Shown here: positions 1 through 8,929 of the stretch, piece by piece | Position numbering within the stretch: the first letter of the stretch is position 1 | Layout: each line of letters opens with the position of its first letter | Assembly (NCBI GenBank): GCA_038043245.1 | Contig: JBBTCH010000002.1 | Span: 1 to 64,000 of the forward strand | DNA length: 64,000 bases | Reading direction: 5' to 3' | From: JACPFV01 sp038043245 | Lineage (GTDB): Bacteria > Pseudomonadota > Gammaproteobacteria > Nevskiales > Nevskiaceae | The notes under the pieces: model-generated | What the model was told of the DNA's origin: nothing | Database searches by the model: none | What the model saw: only the letters and a program-made list of their open reading frames with translations | Translations under genes and position numbers: made by a program

Positions 1-54
1 GTGTTAAGCATTCCGCCAGCGTTCAATCTGAGCCAGGATCAAACTCTCCAATTA
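1..54 (-). rRNA. 16S rRNA gene, 5' end only (partial)
   Basis: The reverse complement carries the universal 16S 5' primer site (AGAGTTTGATCCTGGCTCAG, starting at position 47) followed by the conserved stretch ATTGAACGCTGGCGG. By alignment with E. coli numbering the mature 5' end should lie near position 54. The rest of the gene runs off the left edge of the window. Only these bases are visible, so taxonomy cannot be read from them. Strong promoter and leader elements lie just upstream. Confidence 0.95.
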
Positions 55-300
55 ATACTGAATTACGGTATTGCTTGGAGGCACCATGAACCCTCATTGA
101 AGAGAGTCTTCTGGTGCCGTAAGAGTTATCAACTTGGCTCCACATAACAAACTCACATCTGTTACTGGCCAATTGATACTCTCGATATTGCTAATGGCTT
201 TCGCCACGCATCTCGGGAGCACCCACACAAATCACTTGCAATTTATTAAGGAACAGGCTGCCGTGGACACTCGTTTTAACGGGATCCCCGGCTGCAGGGA
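55..300 (-). other. rRNA operon leader with boxA and boxC
   Basis: This is the transcribed leader between the rrn promoter and the 16S gene, and it contains no ORF of note. On the minus strand TGTTCCTTAA (positions 255-246) resembles E. coli boxA (TGCTCTTTAA). About 15 bases later TTGTGTGGGTGCTC (230-217) matches the E. coli boxC region in the same spacing. These elements load the Nus antitermination complex and take part in RNase III processing of pre-16S. The assignment rests on motif and position; the stem with the distal 16S flank lies outside the window. Confidence 0.8.
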
Positions 301-352
301 GGCGGCATTATAGGGAGCAATTTTCCGGTGTCAACACCCTGACGCAAATAAT
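301..352 (-). promoter_or_regulatory. rRNA operon promoter (sigma-70 consensus)
   Basis: On the minus strand there is a perfect -35 TTGACA (positions 334-329), a 16-base spacer and a perfect -10 TATAAT (312-307), followed by a GC-rich discriminator (GCCGCC), as expected for stringently controlled rRNA promoters. Transcription should start near 300. The A/T-rich bases upstream of the -35 run into the end of tyrS, so a possible UP element overlaps the tyrS stop codon. Confidence 0.9.
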
Positions 353-1573
353 TTACCGAAGCGTCACGCGCGCATAGCGCCGCGGACCGACTTGCAGCAG
401 ATAGGTGGCGCCCGATTTAAGCATGAGCGTGCGATCTTCCACGCGTTGTTGATCCACTTTCACCGCGCGCTGTTCCACTTGCCGATTTCCCTCAGCGTTT
501 GAGGCCACCAGCCCCGCTTCTTTCAAGGCTTTTGCCAACAACAAACCCTCTGCGGGCGCCGTCAAAATAATTTCTTCAATGTGGTCGGGTAGTCCGCCCT
601 TGGTGAATTGCGCGATGAAGGCCGCGCGCGCTTTTTCTCCTGCGCCGTAGCCATGAAAACGATCCGCGAGTTCGACGCCCAGGGCCATTTTGATATCGCG
701 GGGATTGGCGCCTTCATCCAGACTTTTTTTCAGCGCCGCGACTTCCGTCAGCGGGCGGAATGAGAGCAGGGTGTAGTAACGCCACATCAGCGTGTCGGAC
801 ACGCTCATCACTTTGCCGAACATCTCCTGCGGCGCGTCGCTCACGCCGATGTAGTTGTTAAGCGACTTGCTCATTTTCTGTACGCCGTCCAACCCCTCGA
901 GGATGGGAACGGTCATGATGCATTGCGGTTTCTGCCCGTGCGCCTGCTGCAGCGCGCGGCCGACCAGCAGGTTGAACTTCTGGTCATTACCCCCGAGCTC
1001 GATATCCGCTCTCAGCGCAACGGAGTCGTAGCCCTGCAACAGGGGGTAGAGGAATTCATGCACAGCGATCGGCTGGCCGGCGGCGTAGCGCTTGGAAAAA
1101 TCGTCCCGCTCCAGCATGCGCGCGACGGTGTATTGGGCCGCCAACCGCACCACCCCCTCAGCCCCAAGGGGGTTCAGCCATGTCGAATTGAACTCGATGC
1201 GGGTTTTCGCCGGATCCAGGATCTTGAACACCTGATCCTGATAAGTCTTAGCGTTTTCAATGAGTTGATCGCGCGTCAAGGGCGGGCGCGTTTCATTCTT
1301 GCCCGTCGGATCACCGATCATCCCGGTGAAGTCACCAATAAGAAATACTACGTCATGCCCGCGCTCCTGGAAGGCGCGTAACTTGTTGAGCAGTACTGTG
1401 TGCCCGAGATGGAGATCCTTGGCCGTGGGGTCAAACCCCGCCTTGACTACCCAGCGTTTGCCTTCCGCCTCTGCGGCGGACAGCCGCGCACGGAACTCGG
1501 GCAGAGGGATGATTTCTTCTGTGCCGCGCTCGATTTCCGGAAACGGGGATGTTCCAAGATTCATGTCGTGCAT
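353..1573 (-). CDS. tyrS: tyrosyl-tRNA synthetase
   Basis: A 406-residue class I aminoacyl-tRNA synthetase that charges tRNA-Tyr with tyrosine in the cytoplasm. The class I signatures are visible: HLGH at residues 55-58 (HIGH motif) and KMSKS at 233-237, with the tyrosine-binding segment between them. The C-terminal 60-70 residues look like the S4-type RNA-binding domain. Length fits the TyrZ-like branch of TyrRS. An alternative start is Met4. The gene is immediately upstream of, and co-directional with, the rrn promoter, and is divergent from the M23 peptidase gene with 136 bases between them. Confidence 0.97.
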   Translation of the reverse strand: MHDMNLGTSPFPEIERGTEEIIPLPEFRARLSAAEAEGKRWVVKAGFDPTAKDLHLGHTVLLNKLRAFQERGHDVVFLIGDFTGMIGDPTGKNETRPPLTRDQLIENAKTYQDQVFKILDPAKTRIEFNSTWLNPLGAEGVVRLAAQYTVARMLERDDFSKRYAAGQPIAVHEFLYPLLQGYDSVALRADIELGGNDQKFNLLVGRALQQAHGQKPQCIMTVPILEGLDGVQKMSKSLNNYIGVSDAPQEMFGKVMSVSDTLMWRYYTLLSFRPLTEVAALKKSLDEGANPRDIKMALGVELADRFHGYGAGEKARAAFIAQFTKGGLPDHIEEIILTAPAEGLLLAKALKEAGLVASNAEGNRQVEQRAVKVDQQRVEDRTLMLKSGATYLLQVGPRRYARVTLR

Positions 1574-1709
1574 GAGGTTCGCACAGAAATTGCTTGCATA
1601 TGAAGGGAAATTATGGTTTCTTACACACTGAAATTTGATGCGGCGGACAGGCTGGCCCGACGGGTGCAGCCGTTCGCCGTTTTGTTAGCGGTCGCCGATT
1701 GAGGACGCG

Positions 1710-3083
1710 ATGCAAAAAGATTATAGCCCTACAACTGAAAGTCCCCGGTGGTTCAGCCACCGTTCCATCCTGCTCAGCGCGCTCTTGCTGATCGTCACAG
1801 CCGCGCTGTTCGCGCGCGGTGGCACCGCTGCCCCTCCTGAAATGGCCGCCGCCGGCACTGCGGTCGAGCCCAAAATTGCGGCCAGCGCCCCCGATAAGCT
1901 GCCGCAATTCGATGATCTGAACAACGCGCCCAGCAACGAGATCCTGCCAGTCCCCGCAGCCAGTGATTGGCGCGCGGTGAAAGTAAAGTCCGGCCAGACG
2001 CTCTCAACCCTGTTCGAGAGCGAGGGCCTGCCGCCCGAAGACTGGATTGGCATTCTGAATCAGGGCGGTGACGCATTGCGCCTCAAGCGCATCAAAGCGG
2101 GCGATGTGCTGCGCTTCCGCAAAGATGGCGATCGCTTGATTGAGCTTGCGTACCCCTTTGACGAACGCCACACGCTGCAAGTGCGCCGCGAGGGTGATCG
2201 CTTCGAGGCGCTGACGCTGGAAGCCACCATTGAGCGTCGCCCGGTGCACGCCACGGGTGTCATTGCCAGTTCGCTGTTTGCTGCCGGATTGAACGCGGGT
2301 TTGTCCAATACCTTGATCATGCAGATGGCCGATATCTTCGGCTATGACGTCGATTTCGCCCTCGATCTGCGCGCCGGCGATCGCTTCACGGTGATTTACG
2401 AACAGCTCTACAAAGACGGCAAGAAATTGCGCGACGGCGACATCCTTGCTGCTGAATTTGTCAACGAAGGCAAGGCGCATCGAGCCGTGCGCTTCGCCTC
2501 TCCGGATGGCAGCACGGCGTACTACAACCCGCAGGGTCAGTCGCTGCGCAAAGCGTTTTTGCGCACACCGCTGGATTTCGCGCGCATCACCTCAGGCTTC
2601 AGTCTGGCGCGCTGGCACCCAGTGCTGAACCGCATCCGCGCGCACAAGGGCGTCGATTACGCCGCCGGCACGGGCACACCGATCAAATCGGCGGGCGACG
2701 GCCGTATCGCGTTCAAGGGCGTCAAGGGCGGCTACGGCCGCGTCGTCGTCGTCAAACACGGCGCCTCGGTGGAAACGCTCTACGCGCACATGTCGAGCTA
2801 CCGTTCGGGTCTGAGCGTCGGTTCGCGCGTGCGCCAGGGTCAGGTGATCGGCTACGTCGGCATGTCCGGCCTCGCCACCGGACCCCATCTGCACTACGAA
2901 TTCCGCGTCGGTGGCATCCATAAGAATCCGGCCAAAGTCACGCTACCACGAGCAAACCCGCTGGCACGTGTGCTGCTGACCCAGTTCCAGGTCGTCTCTG
3001 CGCCCATGCTGGCGCAGCTCGACAATCTGGGCCACAGCCAGTTTGCGCAAGCCGGCCTCAAGCCCTCCAAAGCGGCGCGTTGA
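1710..3083 (+). CDS. M23 family peptidoglycan endopeptidase with OapA/LysM-like domain
   Basis: A 457-residue envelope protein. A single membrane segment or uncleaved signal lies near residues 18-37. An OapA/LysM-like domain follows (around 90-140, GQTLSTLFE), then a Csd3-like middle domain, then a C-terminal lysostaphin-type M23 domain. Zinc ligands are visible: H312 and D316 in the HxxxD motif and H393/H395 in HLH. This is the MepM/YebA-like architecture that cleaves cross-links of peptidoglycan in the periplasm during growth. Its stop overlaps the TTG start of anmK by four bases, so the two genes are probably translationally coupled and jointly serve wall turnover. Confidence 0.92.
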   Translation: MQKDYSPTTESPRWFSHRSILLSALLLIVTAALFARGGTAAPPEMAAAGTAVEPKIAASAPDKLPQFDDLNNAPSNEILPVPAASDWRAVKVKSGQTLSTLFESEGLPPEDWIGILNQGGDALRLKRIKAGDVLRFRKDGDRLIELAYPFDERHTLQVRREGDRFEALTLEATIERRPVHATGVIASSLFAAGLNAGLSNTLIMQMADIFGYDVDFALDLRAGDRFTVIYEQLYKDGKKLRDGDILAAEFVNEGKAHRAVRFASPDGSTAYYNPQGQSLRKAFLRTPLDFARITSGFSLARWHPVLNRIRAHKGVDYAAGTGTPIKSAGDGRIAFKGVKGGYGRVVVVKHGASVETLYAHMSSYRSGLSVGSRVRQGQVIGYVGMSGLATGPHLHYEFRVGGIHKNPAKVTLPRANPLARVLLTQFQVVSAPMLAQLDNLGHSQFAQAGLKPSKAAR

Positions 3084-4210
3084 ACCCCGTGCTGTATCTG
3101 GGCCTGATGTCGGGCACCAGCATGAATGGCGTGGATGCCGCCGTCTGCGAATTTCAGAACTCCAAGCTGAGTCGCATCGTTGGCACTCACACAACGGCCT
3201 ATCAGCCAGCACTGCGTCTGCGGCTGCTCACGATAGTCCAGCAGCAACCCGCACTGCATTTGAGCGAACTTGCCGCGCTGGACGCCGAAGTCGCTCAAGT
3301 ATTTGCTGATGCCGCACTGGCAGCGCTGAAAATATCAGCGGCCGAACCCAATCAGATTCAAGCCATTGGCAGCCACGGCCAGACCATCTTCCATGCGCCC
3401 GACAACACACCCGGCACAAGCGTGCAGATCGGCGATCCCAACCGCATCGCGGCGCTGACCGGCATCACCACCGTTGCGGATTTCCGGCGTCGCGACATCG
3501 CGCTGGGCGGCCAGGGCGCACCCCTGGTGCCCGCGTTCCACCATGCGCAGTTTTCGAGCAAGGCGGAGCCGCGCGTCGTGGTGAATATCGGCGGCATCGC
3601 CAACATCACCATCCTCCCCGGCAACGACGTGGGCGTTAGTGGCTTCGACACCGGGCCCGGCAATGGATTGATGGACGAGTGGGTGCAGGAAAAACTTGGG
3701 CAACCGCATGACGAGGGCGGCCACTGGGCGGCGGGCGCTGAGATTGAGCCGGCATTGCTCGAAGCACTGCTATCAGATGCTTACTTCAAACGCTCACCGC
3801 CGAAAAGCACGGGGCGCACCGAATTTTGCTTGAGCCGCTGCCGTCAGGTTTTCCCCAAACTGGATACGCTCGATGCCGCACGTGTGCAGCGCACGTTCTG
3901 CGAACTCACCGCGCGCTCTATTGCAGACGCCATTCATCAACACGCGGGTGGAACCCAGCGCGTGCTGTTGTGCGGCGGTGGTGCGCGTAACAACTTTCTG
4001 GTTTCGCAACTGCGCGCGCTGCTGGGCCCATTGCCGGTCGAAAGCACCGACGCGCATGGGCTGGATGCGGAATGGGTCGAGGCCGCCGCATTCGCCTGGC
4101 TGGCGATGCGGACGATGAATGGCCTGACAGGCAATCTGCCGGCGGTCACGGGCGCTTCAAAGCCGGCGATTCTCGGCGGAATTTACCCGGTCGGCGCCAC
4201 CCGCTCATAG
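3080..4210 (+). CDS. anmK: anhydro-N-acetylmuramic acid kinase
   Basis: A 376-residue sugar kinase that converts 1,6-anhydro-MurNAc plus ATP to MurNAc-6-phosphate in cytosolic peptidoglycan recycling. It starts with the family hallmark GLMSGTSMNGVDA (ATP-binding) near the N-terminus and has the DTGPGNGLMD segment around residue 190. Length is normal for AnmK. The start is TTG at 3080, overlapping the stop of the M23 endopeptidase (TTGA). This pairs a periplasmic wall hydrolase with a recycling kinase; an AmpD-type amidase from the same pathway is encoded at 58313-58855. Confidence 0.96.
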   Translation: MNPVLYLGLMSGTSMNGVDAAVCEFQNSKLSRIVGTHTTAYQPALRLRLLTIVQQQPALHLSELAALDAEVAQVFADAALAALKISAAEPNQIQAIGSHGQTIFHAPDNTPGTSVQIGDPNRIAALTGITTVADFRRRDIALGGQGAPLVPAFHHAQFSSKAEPRVVVNIGGIANITILPGNDVGVSGFDTGPGNGLMDEWVQEKLGQPHDEGGHWAAGAEIEPALLEALLSDAYFKRSPPKSTGRTEFCLSRCRQVFPKLDTLDAARVQRTFCELTARSIADAIHQHAGGTQRVLLCGGGARNNFLVSQLRALLGPLPVESTDAHGLDAEWVEAAAFAWLAMRTMNGLTGNLPAVTGASKPAILGGIYPVGATRS

Positions 4211-4249
4211 GCGGTTTCGGCTGTTTTGCAGGCTGGGGCGAAAGCGGGT

Positions 4250-5179
4250 TCAGTGTTTCTCGGCGGCCGAACAGGCATCTGCGCAAGGCGCCCACTCGAT
4301 CTGGACGGTGGCATGCGCAATGCTGAAATGTTCGCGCAATCTTTCTTGTATCCGCACTCGTGTCTCATCGAGATTGACCCCGGCGCGCGCCACGGCATGT
4401 AACGAGACGATAGGTGTCGTGCCGGACAGGGTCCACGCATGCAGATGATGCACGCCGGAAATCTCCGGCACGTTCGCCAACAAGTCGCGCTCGACGGCGG
4501 CACTGTCGAAATTCTTCGGCACGGCTTCGAGCAGCACGCGCGCGGACTCACGCAGGATGAGAACACCGCTGCGCACGATCAGGATCGTCACCAGCAGTGA
4601 AGCAATCGGATCGGCCAGCACCCAACCGGTCAGCAGGATCGCCACGGCGGCGACGACCGCAGCGACGGAACCGAGCAGGTCACTCGCCACATGCAGTGCG
4701 GCCGCACGCATGTTGAGACTGCCGTGTGCGTGCGCGCCGCTGCCGAGCATGCGCAACACAATCAGATTGCTGGCACCGCCGACCAGGGCGACCCCCAGCA
4801 TCAGCCGCGCATCCACCGGCACTGGACTGCGCACATGTTCGATGGATTCCCATGCCAGTCCGAAACCGATGCCGATGATGCCCAGTCCGTTGACGAACGC
4901 CGCCAGCGCGGAGAAGCGCGCGCCGCCGTAGGAGTATTCCGCGTCGGCGGGGCGACGACTCCAGCGCACTGCAAACCAGGCCAGCGCGAGTGCCAGCGCA
5001 TCCGTGAGCATGTGCGCAGAATCCGCCAGCAGCACCACCGAGCCGGCGAACCAGCCGCCAGTCGCCTGCACCACGGCCACGCTGAGCGTGATGCCGATCG
5101 CCAACGCCAGCCGTCGGGTTTCCTGCGGCACTTCGTGGTGACCGTGCGAGTGGTCGCGAGCGTGCGTTGGGTCGTGCAT
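4250..5179 (-). CDS. cation diffusion facilitator family metal exporter
   Basis: A 309-residue inner-membrane protein of the CDF family (ZitB/CzcD-like), which exchanges Zn(II), Co(II) or Cd(II) for protons. The N-terminus is His-rich (HDPTHARDHSHGHH). There are about six membrane segments and the two metal-site motifs: DSAHMLTDA in TM2 and HVASD in TM5. A cytoplasmic C-terminal domain with HHLHAW follows. Its ATG overlaps the stop of the upstream AcuI-type gene (ATGA). The metal specificity cannot be read from sequence; the H/D ligand pattern favours zinc. Confidence 0.92.
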   Translation of the reverse strand: MHDPTHARDHSHGHHEVPQETRRLALAIGITLSVAVVQATGGWFAGSVVLLADSAHMLTDALALALAWFAVRWSRRPADAEYSYGGARFSALAAFVNGLGIIGIGFGLAWESIEHVRSPVPVDARLMLGVALVGGASNLIVLRMLGSGAHAHGSLNMRAAALHVASDLLGSVAAVVAAVAILLTGWVLADPIASLLVTILIVRSGVLILRESARVLLEAVPKNFDSAAVERDLLANVPEISGVHHLHAWTLSGTTPIVSLHAVARAGVNLDETRVRIQERLREHFSIAHATVQIEWAPCADACSAAEKH

Positions 5180-6174
5180 CAGGCGCCAATCTTTACGACG
5201 TAGCGGCCCTGCATGCTGCCGGCGATCAGCGCCTCACAGGCCTTCGGCACTTCATCGAGCGGGATCGTCCGCGCAGCGATCTTTGCCAGCGCGACCGGCT
5301 TCCACGGCCCCGCGAGCTTTTCCCAGATTTCCAGGCGCCACGGGCGCGGGCATTCCACCGAGTGGATGCCAAGCAAGGACGCGCCGCGCAGGATGAAGGG
5401 CATCACCGTGGTGTGCAGCTCGTGCGATTGCGCCAGACCGATGCTGGCGATGTTGCCCCAGGGTTTCACGGTGCGCGTGAGATACGTCAGCGTGTCGCCG
5501 CCGAGGTTGTCCACCGCACCGCCCCAGGTCGCGGCTTCCATCGGCTTGGCGCCAATGTTCAAAGTCTTGCGGTCAATCACCGCGTCAGCGCCCAGCGACT
5601 TCAGATAAGCCTCGCCTTCGGCGGCTTTGCCGGTGATGGCGTGCACGGTGAAGCCGGCGCGCTTGAACAACTGGATCGCTACTGAGCCGACGCCGCCGGT
5701 GGGGCCGGTGACGGCGATCGGGCCCATCTCCGGCTTCTGGTGATTCTCCAGCATGCGCCGCAGCGCGAGTCCCGCGGTGAAGCCTGCAGTGCCGAGCGCC
5801 ATCGCCTCGAACAGTGAAAGGTTTCTCGGTAGCGGTACGACCGCCTCAGCAGGCAGACGCGCGAATTCAGCGAGCCCTCCGTCGAGCGCTTCGCCGAGAT
5901 TGCAGCCGGTGGCGAGCACCGAGTCACCGACTTTGAACGCGGGACTTGCGCTCTCGGTGACCACGCCAGACAGATCGATGCCGGCGACGCAAGGAAACTT
6001 GCGCATGATGCGGCCCTTGCCCGAAACCGCGAGCGCGTCTTTGTAGTTGAGGCTTGAAAAGTGCACCTTCACCACCACCTCGCCGGGCGTCAGGTCGCTC
6101 ACGCTGATTTGCTCGAAACGAGCTTCGGTCCTTTTCTCGATCTGGTGGACGCGCAGGGCTCTGAAAGTCGTCAT
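5179..6174 (-). CDS. acuI: AcuI/YhdH-type acrylyl-CoA reductase (MDR superfamily)
   Basis: A 331-residue medium-chain dehydrogenase/reductase without structural zinc cysteines. A GroES-like N-domain (NYKDAL near residue 43) is followed by the Rossmann motif TGPTGGVGSVA near residue 155. The segment spacing matches the YhdH/AcuI family, which reduces acryloyl-CoA to propionyl-CoA with NADPH. The physiological substrate in this organism is inferred only from family. It overlaps the CDF exporter gene downstream and diverges from pdxH with 30 bases between starts. Confidence 0.88.
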   Translation of the reverse strand: MTTFRALRVHQIEKRTEARFEQISVSDLTPGEVVVKVHFSSLNYKDALAVSGKGRIMRKFPCVAGIDLSGVVTESASPAFKVGDSVLATGCNLGEALDGGLAEFARLPAEAVVPLPRNLSLFEAMALGTAGFTAGLALRRMLENHQKPEMGPIAVTGPTGGVGSVAIQLFKRAGFTVHAITGKAAEGEAYLKSLGADAVIDRKTLNIGAKPMEAATWGGAVDNLGGDTLTYLTRTVKPWGNIASIGLAQSHELHTTVMPFILRGASLLGIHSVECPRPWRLEIWEKLAGPWKPVALAKIAARTIPLDEVPKACEALIAGSMQGRYVVKIGA

Positions 6175-6204
6175 GACGATGTTCCGGCAAAATGGTCGTC
6201 AATT

Positions 6205-6825
6205 ATGTCGCAATACGATAAAAACCCGCCGCTGCTCGAAGCCGACGCGCTGCCGGATCCGCTGGCGCAATTCGCGCGCTGGATGAGTGAGGCCGAGGCC
6301 GCCGGACTGATCGAGCCGACCGCGATGACACTGGCCACCGTCAACGGCGCCGGTCAACCCTCCGCACGCATGGTGCTGTTCAAGGGCCTGCACGAAGGTG
6401 CGTTTACTTTTTATACCAACTACAAATCGCGCAAAGGCTTGGAACTCTCGCATCAGCCCAAGGTGTCTCTGCTGTTCTGGTGGGACCAATTACAGCGACA
6501 GATCCGCATCGAAGGTCGTGCGCAGCGTTTGTCCAGAGAAATGTCCGAGCAGTATTTCCATGCGCGTCCGCGCGCCTCGCAATTGAGCGCGATGACCTCG
6601 CGACAGTCCCAGGTGGTCGCCACCCGCGATGAACTCGATGCGCGCTACAAAGCCAACGAGCAGCGCCTAGAAGGGCAACCGGTGCCTCATGTGGAGTTCT
6701 GGGGTGGATTCGGCGTCAAGCCGGAACTGATGGAGTTCTGGCAGGGACGGCGTGACCGCCTGCATGACCGCCTGCTCTACCGGCGCGACAAATCCTCCTG
6801 GAAAATCGAACGACTGGAGCCCTGA
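6205..6825 (+). CDS. pdxH: pyridoxamine 5'-phosphate oxidase
   Basis: A 206-residue FMN flavoenzyme that oxidises PNP/PMP to pyridoxal 5'-phosphate, the last step of vitamin B6 salvage. Family motifs include PSARMVLFKG, FYTNYKSRKG, RQIRIEG and the C-terminal WQGRRDRLHDR, all lining the FMN or PLP site. An in-frame upstream extension is possible, but the ATG at 6205 gives the normal PdxH N-terminus (MSQYDK). The stop is followed directly by the ATG of the lactamase-fold gene. Confidence 0.97.
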   Translation: MSQYDKNPPLLEADALPDPLAQFARWMSEAEAAGLIEPTAMTLATVNGAGQPSARMVLFKGLHEGAFTFYTNYKSRKGLELSHQPKVSLLFWWDQLQRQIRIEGRAQRLSREMSEQYFHARPRASQLSAMTSRQSQVVATRDELDARYKANEQRLEGQPVPHVEFWGGFGVKPELMEFWQGRRDRLHDRLLYRRDKSSWKIERLEP

Positions 6826-7764
6826 ATGAAACGCTTGCTGCTGAGTCTGATTCTGTTACTGGCTTTCGGCATCGGTGCCCTGGCGTGGACGTTTACTGCG
6901 GGCACGCTAGAACCGGCACCGCCATATACCGGCAGCCTGCCCGCTGCGAGCCCGCCGCCCGAGATGTCACTCAGCAGCCTGCCGACCGGCAGCATGGACT
7001 CCCAGGCGGGACTGGCGTATCGCGGCGGGCGGTTCAGCGAACCGCGCAGGTTTTCCATGGACGCGATCCTCGTGCGCCACCCGCGCGGCGACCTGCTTTT
7101 TGACGCCGGCTTCGGCAAGGACATCGATTCCCATTTCCAGCAACTGCCCGCGCTGATGCGCACACTCAGCAAATATCAAAAAGGCACTCCGGCAGGAGAA
7201 CAACTGTCCGCGAACGGCTACGCCATCAAGAACCTCGCTGGCGTGGTGCTGACACATGCCCATTTCGATCATGTCAGCGGACTCGACAGCCTGCCCGGCG
7301 TACCGGTCTGGGTGAATCAGGCCGAGTCCGATTTCATCGAAGGTGGCAGCCGCAACTCTGCGCTCGCGCGCAGCTTCGGTGCGCTGAATTACAAACGCTA
7401 TGCATTCAACGGCGGGCCGTATCTGGGTTTTGCCAGCAGCCTCGATGTCTGGGGCGATGGCTCGGTGCTACTGGTGCCTGCCCCGGGCCACACCCCCGGC
7501 TCAATCATTGCCTTCATTGCCCTGCCCTCCGGCGTGCGCTACGTTCTGCTCGGCGATCTGGTCTGGCAGATGGAAGGCATCGAGCTGCCAGCGGAACGCC
7601 CCTGGCTGCCACGTCGCCTGATTGGCGAAGACGATGCGCAGGTACGCGGCCAGATCGCCCAGATCGCCGCCCTGCATCAACAATTCCCGCAGCTGAGGCT
7701 GGTGCCGGCACATGACTCACGCATCGCGGCGACGCTACCGGTGTTTCCCGCCAAGGTGCAGTGA
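6826..7764 (+). CDS. metallo-beta-lactamase fold hydrolase, exported or membrane-anchored
   Basis: A 312-residue protein with a hydrophobic N-terminus (residues 4-20) that should act as a signal peptide or anchor, then a metallo-beta-lactamase domain. The zinc motif THAHFDH (H144, H146, D148, H149) is intact and a downstream metal ligand is seen in PGHTPGS. The spacing resembles AiiA-like lactonases, but substrate is unknown and 'lactonase' would be a guess. It begins one base after the pdxH stop and overlaps the next gene by one base, so pdxH, this gene and the SDR gene probably share a transcript. Confidence 0.85.
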   Translation: MKRLLLSLILLLAFGIGALAWTFTAGTLEPAPPYTGSLPAASPPPEMSLSSLPTGSMDSQAGLAYRGGRFSEPRRFSMDAILVRHPRGDLLFDAGFGKDIDSHFQQLPALMRTLSKYQKGTPAGEQLSANGYAIKNLAGVVLTHAHFDHVSGLDSLPGVPVWVNQAESDFIEGGSRNSALARSFGALNYKRYAFNGGPYLGFASSLDVWGDGSVLLVPAPGHTPGSIIAFIALPSGVRYVLLGDLVWQMEGIELPAERPWLPRRLIGEDDAQVRGQIAQIAALHQQFPQLRLVPAHDSRIAATLPVFPAKVQ

Positions 7765-8573
7765 TGAAAGCGCCATTCGATTTTTCCGGCACCGTAGTTT
7801 TTATTTCCGGTGGCACCAGCGGCATCAACCTCGGCATCGCCCACGCATTCGCCAAGGCCGGCGCCAAGGTCGCGGTGATGTCGCGCTCGCAGGACAAGGT
7901 GGACGCCGCGGTCACTGCCTTGAAAAAACACGGCGGCGAAGTGCTGGGCTTTGCGGCCGATGTCCGCGAGTACGCAGCGGTGGAATCGGCGCTTAAAGAA
8001 ACGAAAGCGAAATTCAGTGCGATTGAAGTGCTGATCTCAGGTGCGGCCGGCAACTTCCCCTCGCCGGCACTCGGCATGTCGGCCAATGGCTTCAAGGCCG
8101 TCGTCGACATTGATCTGATGGGCACGTTTCATGTGCTGCGCGCGGCGTTCGCACACCTGAAGAAACCGGGCGCCTGTCTGATCAACATCTCGGCGCCGCA
8201 GGCCTACAACGCAATGGAATTCCAGATGCACGTCTGTGCCGCGAAAGCCGGCGTCGACATGATCACCCGCGTCGGCGCCTTGGAATGGGGTGCTGCCGGC
8301 GTACGCATCAATTCTGTCGTCCCCGGCCCGATTGCGGATACCGAAGGAATGAAACGGCTGGCGCCCAACAAAGCGGCGGAGCAATTGTGCATCGAGTCGG
8401 TTCCCCTGGGTCGCTTCGGCACGGTGCAGGAAATCGCCGACTGCTGCCTGTGGCTGGCCAGCCCGATGGCGAGCTATGTCACCGGCGCGGTGATCCCCGT
8501 GGATGGCGGCTGGAGCCTCGGCGGGACGAGCGTGTCCAGCGCGGGGATGAAAAAGATTTTAGCCGGCGGCTGA
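7764..8573 (+). CDS. SDR-family reductase resembling peroxisomal-type 2,4-dienoyl-CoA reductase
   Basis: A 269-residue short-chain dehydrogenase. The cofactor loop GGTSGINLG departs from the usual GxxxGxG. The SGAAGNF segment and the C-terminal EWGAAGVRIN and PGPIADTEG segments match the DECR2-like dienoyl-CoA reductases better than classical SDRs. The canonical YxxxK tyrosine is absent: the region reads FQMHVCAAKAG, as in that family. A role in degrading unsaturated fatty acyl-CoA is therefore inferred. GTG at 7761 is an alternative start, but ATG 7764 overlaps the previous stop by a single base. Confidence 0.8.
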   Translation: MKAPFDFSGTVVFISGGTSGINLGIAHAFAKAGAKVAVMSRSQDKVDAAVTALKKHGGEVLGFAADVREYAAVESALKETKAKFSAIEVLISGAAGNFPSPALGMSANGFKAVVDIDLMGTFHVLRAAFAHLKKPGACLINISAPQAYNAMEFQMHVCAAKAGVDMITRVGALEWGAAGVRINSVVPGPIADTEGMKRLAPNKAAEQLCIESVPLGRFGTVQEIADCCLWLASPMASYVTGAVIPVDGGWSLGGTSVSSAGMKKILAGG

Positions 8574-8575
8574 AA

Positions 8576-8788
8576 TCAGAGAGCGCTGACGTCTTCGGCT
8601 TGCAAGCCCTTCTGGCCCTTGACCACGCTGAACTCGACTTTCTGGCCTTCCTGTAGCGCCTTGAAGCCCTCGCCCTTGATGGCGCGGAAATGCACGAATA
8701 CATCTTCCTGCCCCGCACCGCGGCTGATAAAGCCATAGCCCTTGGCGTTGTCGAACCACTTGACGGTGCCGCTCTCACGATCAGCCAT
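8576..8788 (-). CDS. cold shock domain protein (CspA family)
   Basis: A 70-residue single cold-shock domain protein that binds single-stranded nucleic acids and acts as an RNA chaperone. Both RNA-binding motifs are present: RNP1 (KGYGFI) and RNP2 (VFVHF). The ATG at 8788 is preferred over two-residue-longer starts because it gives the usual short N-terminus before GTVKWF. It is convergent with the SDR gene, with two bases between the stop codons. Confidence 0.95.
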   Translation of the reverse strand: MADRESGTVKWFDNAKGYGFISRGAGQEDVFVHFRAIKGEGFKALQEGQKVEFSVVKGQKGLQAEDVSAL

Positions 8789-8929
8789 GTGCAAACCCCT
8801 CTCGCCTTGTAATATTTTTCGCGGCGTTCACCGCGACCCCACAATTACTCTACCGCTAATTTTCGCCGCGTCCAAGCGCGAATCCCGCGTCATGTGTCCT
8901 ATCATGAGCCGTCGTCTACGGAGTCTGCC

